In this document: positions 35,685 to 43,142 of the stretch, piece by piece
Layout of the letters: every line of letters starts with the position of its first letter
How positions within the stretch are numbered: the first letter of the stretch is position 1
Source of the DNA: Rhodococcus sp. KRD197
GTDB taxonomy: Bacteria; Actinomycetota; Actinomycetes; Mycobacteriales; Mycobacteriaceae
Length of the DNA stretch: 56,524 nt
Assembly: GCF_017168235.1 (NCBI RefSeq)
Contig: NZ_JABFAO010000014.1
Location: forward strand, 1-56,524
Direction of reading: 5' to 3'
Translations under genes and position numbers: made by a program
Notes under the pieces: generated by a model
The model's database searches: none
What the model saw: the letters and a program-made list of their open reading frames with translations, nothing else
What the model was told of the DNA's origin: nothing

Positions 35685-36470
35685 GTGGCACAACACCGTA
35701 TGACCCGCATGACCGACCGACGTCGACAGTTGTCGGACTGTGACGTGCCGGGAGTGGCGGTGACGCCGAGAGGGCGGCATCGCGCTCGGGCGCGCGCCAC
35801 CGAGCGCCGCGGCAGTGTCGCTGTCGGTATTGCGGTGGCAGCGGGCGCTCTGGTCACGGCGGGTGCCCAATATGCGAGTCCCGCCCAGGCGCAGGCAGTC
35901 CCCGTGCACGAAGCGACACCGATGCAGGACCCGGTGGCCGAATACTTGCCTCAGATCCTCGCCATACCGGAGATCTCCAATATCAACGATGCGATCGAGC
36001 AGTTGGCGAAGGGGCAACGAAGGGCAGAGGAGAGCGCTGCGCGTGATGCAGCGGCGCTGCGACCACTGTTCGTTCGTCCGGTCGCCGGGACCCTGACCTC
36101 GGATTTCGGTCCACGATGGGGGACTACGCACACCGGGCTCGACATCGCCAACGCTATCGGAACTCCCGTCTACGCGGCAGCCGACGCTACCGTGCTCGAC
36201 TCCGGTCCTGCAGACGGTTTCGGCCTCTGGGTACGTCTTCAGCATGACGATGGAACGACAACGGTCTACGGGCACATCGATCAAACCTTGGTGACCGTGG
36301 GGCAACGAGTGCAAGCCGGTGAGCAGATCGCCACTGTCGGCAATCGTGGCCAATCGACCGGGCCTCACCTGCATTTCGAGGTCGTCGACGCGGCGGGGAG
36401 CAAGGTCGATCCTCAGGAGTGGCTCGCCTCTCGGGGTGTCGCGCTGTCCGACGCGGCTGTTCGGTCGTAG
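35685..36470 (+). CDS. Secreted M23 family metallopeptidase (peptidoglycan)
   Basis: The 261-residue exported protein has a basic N-terminus, a signal or anchor helix (VAVGIAVAAGALVTAGAQYA), a linker, and a C-terminal LytM/M23 domain. Zinc ligands are visible: His and Asp in HTGLDIAN, and HLH in TGPHLHFEV. GTG 35685 follows CGAGGA at 7 nt. Family members cut cross-bridges or stem peptides of peptidoglycan. It converges on a second M23 gene with an almost identical catalytic domain. Operator D upstream places it in the palindrome-linked set. Confidence 0.88.
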   Translation: MAQHRMTRMTDRRRQLSDCDVPGVAVTPRGRHRARARATERRGSVAVGIAVAAGALVTAGAQYASPAQAQAVPVHEATPMQDPVAEYLPQILAIPEISNINDAIEQLAKGQRRAEESAARDAAALRPLFVRPVAGTLTSDFGPRWGTTHTGLDIANAIGTPVYAAADATVLDSGPADGFGLWVRLQHDDGTTTVYGHIDQTLVTVGQRVQAGEQIATVGNRGQSTGPHLHFEVVDAAGSKVDPQEWLASRGVALSDAAVRS

Positions 36471-36671
36471 GCCCCCGTTTCACCTCTCGGGCTCGCAGTA
36501 GGTACGGCGAACTTACCGGAATGCGGGCGATCGTACTGCGCGCCCGCTGAACATGTCGAGGCACCGAGGGTTCAGGTCTGATGGTGAAAACGAGACCGCA
36601 GAGACGCATCCGAAGTCAGTGCAACAGTGCGGAATTCGTTCCCATCGGCGGGCCGTGCGGTCGAGGCTCGA

Positions 36672-37859
36672 CTACGAGTCACGGTCCGAACCGGTGATGG
36701 TGGCTCCGCGTTCCGCGAGCCAAAGTCTGGGGTCGACCTTGTTGCCGGCGGGTGTGTCGACCTCGAAGTGCAGATGTGGACCGGTGGAGATACCCCGGTT
36801 TCCTACCGTCGCAATTTCTTCACCAGCAGTGACGCGTTGACCTACGGTCACGAGGTTGTCGTTGTTGTGCCCGTAGGTCGTTACGGTGCCGTCATCGTGG
36901 CGTATGCGCACCCAGAGTCCGAAGCCCTGGGCCGGTCCTGCGCTGATCACGTCGCCGTCCGCAACGGCGACGATCGGTGTACCGGTGGAGTTGGCGATGT
37001 CGATTCCTTGATGGGCGCGGCCGTCGCCGAAGGTCGAGGTCAACGTTCCTGTTGTCGGCGCACGATACTTTCCGTTGCTCGACCCTGTTGTGCCGGTAGG
37101 GGATTGCGGGGCGGCCGACGGATGATCGCCCGCCTCGGGTGTCGTGGTTTCGGGTGTCGTTGTTTCAGATGACGTGCCGGGTGCCGACGTTTCAGGCACA
37201 GTGGCGTCGGGTTCGAGCGCGGGCAGTTCGGGCGTCGACGGGTCGGCGGCCGACTCGGGGTCCTGAGTGTCCTGAGTGTCCTGAGTGTCCTGGGTGCCTT
37301 GGGCGGTCGGTTGTTCGGTCGAGGGCTCGGCGTTCGACCTGCCGGGTGGGACCGCCGCATGTCCGCGCGACGAGGTGTGCGGGGTGGCCGGATCGTGGGG
37401 AGTCTCGGCGGCCGCGAGTGTGGATGCAAGTGTGGCGACGTCCATCGACGACACCAGTCGGGGGAGAACTGTGGGGTCGATGTCGTCGATCGGCGCGAGA
37501 CAGGGGATCAGTCGCGAAAGGGCTCCCGTTGGTCCGTCAGCTGTATCGGTGGCTCCGATCGTGCCCACGAGGCAGGAGACGATGCGGCTCTGTGGGCCGG
37601 CCAGGTCGTCGAGAGCGCCGTTGGCGCGAATCTCGCGTAGTGCGCCGACGACGAGATCGAGGACCTCCTGTTGGACGTGCGGGTCCGATTGGGCCTGCGC
37701 GGGGAAGGCAGGCGGCGGCGCAGCCGGATCGGCGTCCGGGGCTGCAGACGCCGTGGGTGCCAGCGCGAGGATGCCTCCCACGAACGCGGTACCGACGAGG
37801 ATGCGAGTACCCCACCGAGTTCGGTGCGCCATGTACGAGGACGAGGGCAGAGGTCTCAT
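36672..37859 (-). CDS. Secreted M23 peptidase with Cys-containing N-terminal domain
   Basis: The roughly 395-residue exported protein has a signal peptide ending ASAAP and a helical domain with two cysteines (VSCLVG and IPCLAP). A long Thr/Pro/Glu linker follows, then an M23 domain with HQGIDIAN and TGPHLHFEV. ATG 37859 follows AGGAGG at 9 nt; longer in-frame starts are rejected. The linker holds a TQD repeat encoded by four 9-bp units. It is divergent from the TlpA-oxidase operon, with operator E 370 nt from its start, so shared control is possible but less certain. Confidence 0.87.
   Translation of the reverse strand: MRPLPSSSYMAHRTRWGTRILVGTAFVGGILALAPTASAAPDADPAAPPPAFPAQAQSDPHVQQEVLDLVVGALREIRANGALDDLAGPQSRIVSCLVGTIGATDTADGPTGALSRLIPCLAPIDDIDPTVLPRLVSSMDVATLASTLAAAETPHDPATPHTSSRGHAAVPPGRSNAEPSTEQPTAQGTQDTQDTQDTQDPESAADPSTPELPALEPDATVPETSAPGTSSETTTPETTTPEAGDHPSAAPQSPTGTTGSSNGKYRAPTTGTLTSTFGDGRAHQGIDIANSTGTPIVAVADGDVISAGPAQGFGLWVRIRHDDGTVTTYGHNNDNLVTVGQRVTAGEEIATVGNRGISTGPHLHFEVDTPAGNKVDPRLWLAERGATITGSDRDS
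37261..37296 (-). repeat. Four 9-bp tandem units in the M23 linker
   Basis: Units TCCTGAGTG (three exact, one changed) on the plus strand encode a TQD repeat in the linker on the minus strand. Likely slippage-prone and length-variable. Confidence 0.85.
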
Positions 37860-38225
37860 GTCGGTGGTCCTCCTGGACGGCAACTGCATACCTGGCAGTA
37901 ATTCAGGTCGCCTTCGAGTCAAGGCGACACGCCGCATCACTATTACACCCTTTCCGCACAAGCACCATCAGTCACAGTGAATTACATCGGTAACATTCGC
38001 ACCCTGCGACCCATTTCGATCGTCGGGTTGTTTCTCGGGAGCCGAAGTTCATGTACGTAATATCTTCTGCGCCAGAAGGACTCGGCGTCGCTGGACGGCC
38101 TTCATCGTGCGCCTCGATGGGGACGGTCGTCTTCGGCGAACGGCCGGAGAGCTGTGTGCTGGCACTGTGAGGCCCGAGGGTGAAGGGGCCGCGAAAGCGT
38201 TGACGGCGTGCAGGATCCACGTTGC

Positions 38226-38242
38226 TACTATCGAAGATAGTA
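38226..38242. promoter_or_regulatory. Palindromic operator E (TACTAT-CGAAG-ATAGTA)
   Basis: An exact consensus match, 66 nt before the TlpA start and upstream of the multicopper oxidase and the blaI-like repressor itself. This would make the repressor autoregulated. Confidence 0.78.
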
Positions 38243-38307
38243 GATCGTGTAGTATGACGCTGACAGACCGGAAGACATCGTCGAGGTGAACGAGACAGAG
38301 GTGCAGG

Positions 38308-38943
38308 GTGCAGCGGGTGACGACACGCTGGTCCCTACTTGCGATCATCGTCATCGTGACAGTTGTTGGAGCGCTGGCATTGTGGTCTCGAGATCCCTCG
38401 ACCCAGTCGGTGGGGTCCGCAGGATCGGCACCTCACGTCGAGGACGAGGATCTCCCGTCGGCAGTGATCGCTACCCGTGCTGCCCTCGAGCCGTGCCCGA
38501 CCTCGTCGCCGGTTCCGTCCCCCGTAACTGGCGAGCTCGTCGGTACGTCCGCACGATGCTTGGGAACGTCGGACTTATCCGATCTGGGGACCTCCCTGGC
38601 TGGGCAACCCACATTGCTCAATGTCTGGGCGTCGTGGTGCGGTCCGTGTAGACAGGAGATTCCGGTTCTGGCCCAGTACGCCGCAGAACCGGATGCGGTT
38701 CGGGTCGTCGGTCTCAACGTCCAAGACGATGCCGATGCGGCATTGAGCCTGCTCACCGAGCTGGGAGTGCACTATCCCTCGTTCGATCAGGCCGACGCGG
38801 CGTTGCAGACACTTGACGCGCCCCCTGTCCTGCCCCTGAGTTTCTTGGTCCAGAGCGATGGAACGATCGAGCGCATCACCTCGACGCCGGTGTTCTACGA
38901 CCCGAGTCAGGTGCGGGAGGCGGTAACAGCGCTTGTGCGCTGA
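38308..38943 (+). CDS. TlpA-like membrane-anchored thioredoxin, third type
   Basis: The 211-residue protein has a signal anchor and WASWCGPC. Two extra cysteines precede the domain (LEPCPTS and SARCLG), as in its paralogue at 9752, and the cis-proline PPVLPLSFLV is present. GTG 38308 has AGAGG 6 nt upstream. It is the first gene behind operator E and about 100 nt before the multicopper oxidase. It may reduce thiols in secreted copper proteins or protect the lipoprotein cysteine. Similarity to 9752 is clear but far from identical, so this is an older paralogue. Confidence 0.87.
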   Translation: MQRVTTRWSLLAIIVIVTVVGALALWSRDPSTQSVGSAGSAPHVEDEDLPSAVIATRAALEPCPTSSPVPSPVTGELVGTSARCLGTSDLSDLGTSLAGQPTLLNVWASWCGPCRQEIPVLAQYAAEPDAVRVVGLNVQDDADAALSLLTELGVHYPSFDQADAALQTLDAPPVLPLSFLVQSDGTIERITSTPVFYDPSQVREAVTALVR

Positions 38944-38949
38944 TCTCAG

Positions 38950-38981
38950 CACGAGCACGAGCACGAGCACCAGCACCAGCA
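38950..38981 (+). repeat. Hexanucleotide CACGAG/CACCAG repeat
   Basis: About five 6-bp units in the spacer between tlpA and the multicopper oxidase. They lengthen the open frame upstream of the oxidase but precede its true start. Confidence 0.7.
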
Positions 38982-39040
38982 ACGCGGCGAGGATCGAACG
39001 CCCGCCGGCGGACGGACTTCTACAGAATTGGGAGATGTGT

Positions 39041-40540
39041 ATGACCAGGCAGCGGGCAGGTGCGTTCTCGCTCACGCGCCGCAACTTTCTCGCGCTGAGC
39101 GCGGCCGGAACGAGTGCCGTCGTGTTGGCGGCATGCGGCAATGGCTCGTCCGCAGCGACAGTTGTCGGACCGGACTCCGATGTGGTGGGACAGGCCGAGG
39201 ACGCGCGGCGCTCGGCCGTCGGCAGACAAGTCGATATTTCCTTGAGAGCTCAGTCGAGCACGATCGACCTCGGCGGAGTGCAGGTACAGACCTGGACTTT
39301 CGGCGACAGACTCCCCGGTGCCGAGATTCGCCTGAGCCGAGGTGATGTGTTGCGCGCACAGCTCGACAACCGCCTCGAGCAGGAGACGACGATCCATTGG
39401 CACGGAATCGCCTTGCGCAACGACATGGACGGAGTGCCGGGCCTGACTCAGCCGGCTGTGGCTTCCGGTGACTCGTTCGGCTACGACTTCACCGTGCCCG
39501 ACGCGGGCACGTACTTCTTTCACCCTCACGTCGGTACCCAACTCGACAGAGGACTGTATGCACCGCTGATCGTCGAGGACCCCGCCGACGGCTCGGACTA
39601 CGACCTCGAAGCCGTCCTGGTCCTGGACGACTGGCTCGACGGGGTAGCCGGCGACCCCGATCGAGAACTCGAACGGCTGCGCAGCGAGGGCATGTCGATG
39701 GGCGGCATGTCGATGAGCGCGCCCACCGCCCAGTCGCCTCTCGGTGGCGACACCGGCGACGTGAGCTACCCGTACTACCTGATCAACGGCAAGATCGCCG
39801 CCGACCCCATCGTGCTCGGCGGACGGCCGGGCCAGCGGCTGCGCCTGCGCATCATCAACGCAGCTGCCGACACGGCCTTCCGTTTCGCAGTGGGGGGGCA
39901 TCCTCTCACTGTTACTCACAGCGACGGATTTCCGGTTCAGCCCGAGCAGGCGCAATGCTTGTTGATAGGGATGGGAGAGCGTTACGACGCAATCATCACC
40001 TTGCAGGACGGGGCGTTTCCGATTGTCGCCGCCGCGGAAGGTAAGGACGGGAGCGGGTTCGCTGTGTTGCGTACCGGGCCAGGCGCCGCGCCGCAGTCCT
40101 CAGTCCGGCCTGCCGAACTCTCTGCAGCCCCGGTGATGGCTGATCAACTGATGTCGCTCGATACGGTCCGCTTGTCCGCACGCGAGCCGGATCGCACGTA
40201 CGACATCGCTCTCGGGATGGAGATGGGCGGGTACACCTGGACGCTCAACGGTGAGACGTACGAGCAGCACACCCCCCTCGACGTTCGCGAAGGCGAAAGA
40301 GTACGACTTCGCTTCGTCAACGCCACCACGATGTTTCATCCCATGCATCTGCACGGACACACCTTCGAGGTTGTCAACGGTGCCGGATCAGGCCCCCGGA
40401 AGGACACCTCGCTGGTCTTGCCGAACCAAACTGTCGAAGTCGACTTCGACACCGACAATCCCGGCCAGTGGCTTCTGCACTGCCACAACCTCTATCACGG
40501 GGAAGCGGGAATGATGACATCGGTGTCCTACCTGGCGTGA
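39041..40540 (+). CDS. mmcO: Tat-exported multicopper oxidase lipoprotein (MmcO-like)
   Basis: The 499-residue oxidase has a twin-arginine signal (LTRRNFLAL) and a lipobox LAAC (Cys32), so it is a Tat-exported lipoprotein. All copper motifs are present: HWHG (119-121), HPH (161-163), HPMHLH (433-438) and the type 1 site HCHNLYH (480-486). A Met-rich loop (MSMGGMSMS) sits near residue 218. MmcO of mycobacteria oxidises Cu(I) to less toxic Cu(II). ATG 39041 has GGGAG at 6 nt. Acylation by Lgt/Lnt-type enzymes encoded nearby would be needed for its anchoring. Confidence 0.93.
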   Translation: MTRQRAGAFSLTRRNFLALSAAGTSAVVLAACGNGSSAATVVGPDSDVVGQAEDARRSAVGRQVDISLRAQSSTIDLGGVQVQTWTFGDRLPGAEIRLSRGDVLRAQLDNRLEQETTIHWHGIALRNDMDGVPGLTQPAVASGDSFGYDFTVPDAGTYFFHPHVGTQLDRGLYAPLIVEDPADGSDYDLEAVLVLDDWLDGVAGDPDRELERLRSEGMSMGGMSMSAPTAQSPLGGDTGDVSYPYYLINGKIAADPIVLGGRPGQRLRLRIINAAADTAFRFAVGGHPLTVTHSDGFPVQPEQAQCLLIGMGERYDAIITLQDGAFPIVAAAEGKDGSGFAVLRTGPGAAPQSSVRPAELSAAPVMADQLMSLDTVRLSAREPDRTYDIALGMEMGGYTWTLNGETYEQHTPLDVREGERVRLRFVNATTMFHPMHLHGHTFEVVNGAGSGPRKDTSLVLPNQTVEVDFDTDNPGQWLLHCHNLYHGEAGMMTSVSYLA

Positions 40541-40661
40541 GCCTACGGCCGCATTCGTATTCGAGGCATGCAAACCTCTCGGACCAGGGTGCTCGCTACC
40601 GAAGGATCACGTGGCTGGCTCGTTCGACGGGATAGAGTGAACACGCGCCTAGGAGGCACTC

Positions 40662-41018
40662 ATGCAGGGTTTGGGAGAGCTCGAAGCTCTGGTGATGGAC
40701 GTGGTGTGGAATACCAGCGCCGCAGTCCGGGTTCGTGATGTCATCGATCAACTCGAGGACGGTCGAGAACCGGCGTACACCACGATTCAGACGGTGCTCG
40801 ACAATTTGCACCGTAAAGGCTGGGTACACCGACAACGCAACGGACGGGCATATTGGTACGAAGCCACCCGAAGCAGGGAAGAAGCCGCCTCCGACGCCTT
40901 GCGAATACTTCTCGAATCGACCGGCGACCCGACGAGCGTGCTGCTGCACTTCGCCCGCGGCGCTTCCGATGACGAATCGAAGGTGCTCACCCGCGGTCTG
41001 AAAGAGCGTCAGAGGTGA
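40662..41018 (+). CDS. BlaI/MecI/CopY family repressor
   Basis: The 118-residue winged-helix repressor begins MQGLGELEALVMDVVW, the standard start of the family. The recognition segment is AYTTIQTVLDNLHRKGWVHR and a C-terminal dimerisation helix follows. No CopY-type C-terminal CxCxxxxCxC is present, so it does not sense copper directly as CopY does; BlaI-type control by proteolysis is more likely. TAGGAGG precedes the ATG. It overlaps the M56 peptidase gene by GTGA. It is the best candidate to bind the seven TACTAT-N5-ATAGTA sites. Confidence 0.92.
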   Translation: MQGLGELEALVMDVVWNTSAAVRVRDVIDQLEDGREPAYTTIQTVLDNLHRKGWVHRQRNGRAYWYEATRSREEAASDALRILLESTGDPTSVLLHFARGASDDESKVLTRGLKERQR

Positions 41019-41977
41019 CTGCCGTACTCCTGTGGGCCCTCGGTGGGCTGTTGGTTGCGGCTGCCGCGCCATTGCTGATGAGGTCGATGATCGACAGAGG
41101 TATCGATGCGCACGTCACGCTCTTGACGTGGTCGGCGCTCGTTGTGGGCACCTTGGTCAGCATTGCGGTACCGGTCGTGCTCAGTGCGATCCCCAGTCAT
41201 GGGGGCGTGACGACCCTGGTCGACATCGCACACCAATGCTGGCTCGCCCTTCAGGGCGACATACCTGCCCGCGTCGAGGCCATCGTCGGGGTTGTCGGGA
41301 TTGCGATGTTGGGCTGCGGCGCAGTCCGCTGGATCGTCCACCTGAGGCGCGCAGTGTGTGAGCGACGGCGAGTGTACGAGCGGCACATCGATCTGCTGCG
41401 CATCATCGCTGGAGGCGTCGGGTTTTCCGGTTCGAATCAACCCGCGTCGACCTTGTGGCTTCCGTTGGACAGTCCTCTCGCGTACAGCGTCGCGGGACGA
41501 CCGGCGATGGTCGTGGCCAGCGAGGGGCTGCGTACGCAGTTGACGCCTGCTGAAGTCGAGGCGGTCCTCGCACACGAACGTGCACACATCGATGGCCGGC
41601 ATCATCTGCTCGTAGGCATTGCCGAGTCGGTGGCCTATGCGTTTCCGTGGCTACCGATCATGCGAGCGTCACCTTCGCTCGTGCGCGCTCTGGTCGAACT
41701 CGACGCGGACGCCCGCGCAGCCCGCTCGCACGGACGAGACCCCGTGCGGCGCGCTCTGACTTCGCTGCGCCCGCACCCTGTTCCTCTGCCCGCCCTCGGT
41801 ATGGTTTCCGATGCCACCGTTGTGCGGCTCGATCGTCTCGCCGTGGACCGAGTGATCCCGCATGCTCCCCTCCGGTGGGCGCGGGCGTTCGTAGCGTGCA
41901 CCGCCGTTGCCCTGCCTGCGTTACCAGTAGTGGCCCTGCTGGGGGCCATGACGTTGGCATCCTGCGCGGTGGGATGA
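41015..41977 (+). CDS. M56 family (BlaR1-like) membrane metalloprotease
   Basis: The 320-residue membrane protein has about four N-terminal helices and a zincin site HERAH (His187, Glu188, His191) with a downstream ELDAD segment that offers the third ligand. A C-terminal helix ends in SCAVG. In BlaR1/MecR1 such a protease leads to repressor inactivation when the sensor is engaged. The large extracellular penicillin-binding sensor domain is absent, so the signal must differ, possibly metal or lipoprotein/wall damage. It is translated with the BlaI-like repressor through a GTGA overlap. Confidence 0.9.
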   Translation: MTAVLLWALGGLLVAAAAPLLMRSMIDRGIDAHVTLLTWSALVVGTLVSIAVPVVLSAIPSHGGVTTLVDIAHQCWLALQGDIPARVEAIVGVVGIAMLGCGAVRWIVHLRRAVCERRRVYERHIDLLRIIAGGVGFSGSNQPASTLWLPLDSPLAYSVAGRPAMVVASEGLRTQLTPAEVEAVLAHERAHIDGRHHLLVGIAESVAYAFPWLPIMRASPSLVRALVELDADARAARSHGRDPVRRALTSLRPHPVPLPALGMVSDATVVRLDRLAVDRVIPHAPLRWARAFVACTAVALPALPVVALLGAMTLASCAVG

Positions 41978-42232
41978 AATGCCCCGCGCGGCACTACAGA
42001 TCACGGGAGCGAGTCCGCAATACTCGCCCCTCGGCTTTCGGGTGCGGGAAGCGATCATCATGAGACCGACGAGCGCGAGGACCATCGCCATCGGATAGCC
42101 GACCGCGAGATCCTGCCATCCGGCGCTCGGAAGAAACCGAAGCTGCCCGAGATGAATTACGACGTGGGTCGCACCGATCACGACACCCGCCATCAGGGAC
42201 CACCCAACCCCGACCTTGACGGCGGCGCTCAC
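41921..42232 (-). CDS. Small two-helix membrane protein, tail overlapping the M56 gene
   Basis: From GTG 42232, with CGAGG upstream, the frame encodes two hydrophobic helices (GVGWSLMAGVVIGATHVVIHL and a second near LAVGYPMAMVLALVGLMM) in about 103 residues. The hydrophobic pattern looks genuine. The C-terminal 20 or so residues overlap the 3' end of the convergent M56 gene. No family recognised. An Arg-rich frame over the same DNA looks like a shadow. Confidence 0.45.
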   Translation of the reverse strand: MSAAVKVGVGWSLMAGVVIGATHVVIHLGQLRFLPSAGWQDLAVGYPMAMVLALVGLMMIASRTRKPRGEYCGLAPVICSAARGISSHRAGCQRHGPQQGHYW

Positions 42233-42359
42233 GCTTGTACGCCTCGGTGTAGGGGCCGCCCGCGTCTTCCGACGACCGGCCGTCTCGTTCTTCGCCTGAC
42301 ATCGCGCGCTGCCAGCACGTCCATACGTTGTCGATCGTGAGCGAGTCGGCCGACGGAGC

Positions 42360-42648
42360 CGAACCACCGCCGAGGAGAAGGCAACCTGGGGCGAGGGCAC
42401 GCCTGCGCTGGTAGCACTGAGGGTGACAGCGGGCGAGGTTCTGATTCGCCGGTACAGGCCGGGGCCCGTTCGACGTCGTTTGCGCCCGCTGGCAAACCGA
42501 TAGGTTCACTTCCCGGCAGTAGCGGGACCATCGGCGAAGTGTCCGGTCCCGACCTGGTAAACCCTGACCAAGACGATCTCGGCATTCGATTTCACCGGAT
42601 CGGTTCTGGTGCTCGACCTTCGGGGGCGGTGGTGCGGAACGTGCGTGA
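42360..42648 (+). pseudogene. Degraded 5' part of a third resA-like lipoprotein gene
   Basis: The plus strand reads a lipobox-like HACAGS, FAPAGKPIG, then SSGTIGEVSGPDLV. These match the N-terminal half of the ResA-like proteins ([15 protein letters not shown]). After one frameshift the match continues as GSVLVLDLRGRWCGTC, the WCGPC region with Pro to Thr. It ends where the rhodanese gene begins on the other strand. No complete frame exists, so it is a relic. Confidence 0.65.
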
Positions 42649-43125
42649 TCATTCTCCGATGGTTCGTCCGGTGTTTCGCCACGCGAGCATGCCGCCTTGT
42701 AGTTCGACGACATCGGTGTAGCCGAGAGAGGCCAGTTCTTTCGCAGCGGTGGCGCTCATTGTCCCGGTACGGCAGTAGATCGCCAGCGGCGTGGTCCGGT
42801 CGGGCGGCAACGTCGCGGCCTGTTGTCGGATCTGGTCGAAGGGAAGGCTCGAGTCGGTTCCCGGGAGCTGGCCCTCGTCGGGGGTATGGACGTTGATCGT
42901 GACTCGGGCGGGATCGGCGATTGCGGCGGCGAAGTCAGCGGGATCGAGCAGTTCCGCCCGTGTAGCAACGGGCATCGACGCGGTGGGCTCAGAGACCTCG
43001 CCGCCGGTACATCCAGCGAGTGCAAGGACGAGGACAGTCAGTATCGATGCCGGACTACGGAGCGTCGATCGGGACACCGAATGCGGTGCCATCGCATCGA
43101 GGTGATCACCGAAAGGCACACGCAT
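42649..43125 (-). CDS. Rhodanese-domain lipoprotein
   Basis: The 158-residue exported lipoprotein (LALAGC lipobox) has a single rhodanese domain with active-site loop YCRTGTMSA. Single-domain exported rhodaneses of the PspE type bind sulfane sulfur outside the membrane. ATG 43125 starts 18 nt after the Lgt-like stop; ATG 43092 is also possible. It is the second gene of an operon with the Lgt-like gene behind operators F and G. A sulfur or Cu(I)-thiolate role in copper stress is plausible but unproven. Confidence 0.82.
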   Translation of the reverse strand: MRVPFGDHLDAMAPHSVSRSTLRSPASILTVLVLALAGCTGGEVSEPTASMPVATRAELLDPADFAAAIADPARVTINVHTPDEGQLPGTDSSLPFDQIRQQAATLPPDRTTPLAIYCRTGTMSATAAKELASLGYTDVVELQGGMLAWRNTGRTIGE

Positions 43126-43142
43126 AAAAATACGTTCGGTGA

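Noticed and set aside
37261..37296. Regular 9-bp repeat considered as a CRISPR or regulatory array
   Set aside because: Units are contiguous without spacers and encode an in-frame TQD linker.
38933..39040. Upstream extension of the multicopper oxidase with a Ser-Thr repeat
   Set aside because: It precedes a good ribosome site and a canonical Tat signal starting at 39041, and overlaps the tlpA end.
41994..42713. Arg-rich minus-strand frame (MSGEERDG start within it) as the gene before the M56 tail
   Set aside because: The overlapping frame from 42232 has two clear transmembrane helices and a ribosome site; the Arg-rich frame is hydrophilic noise.
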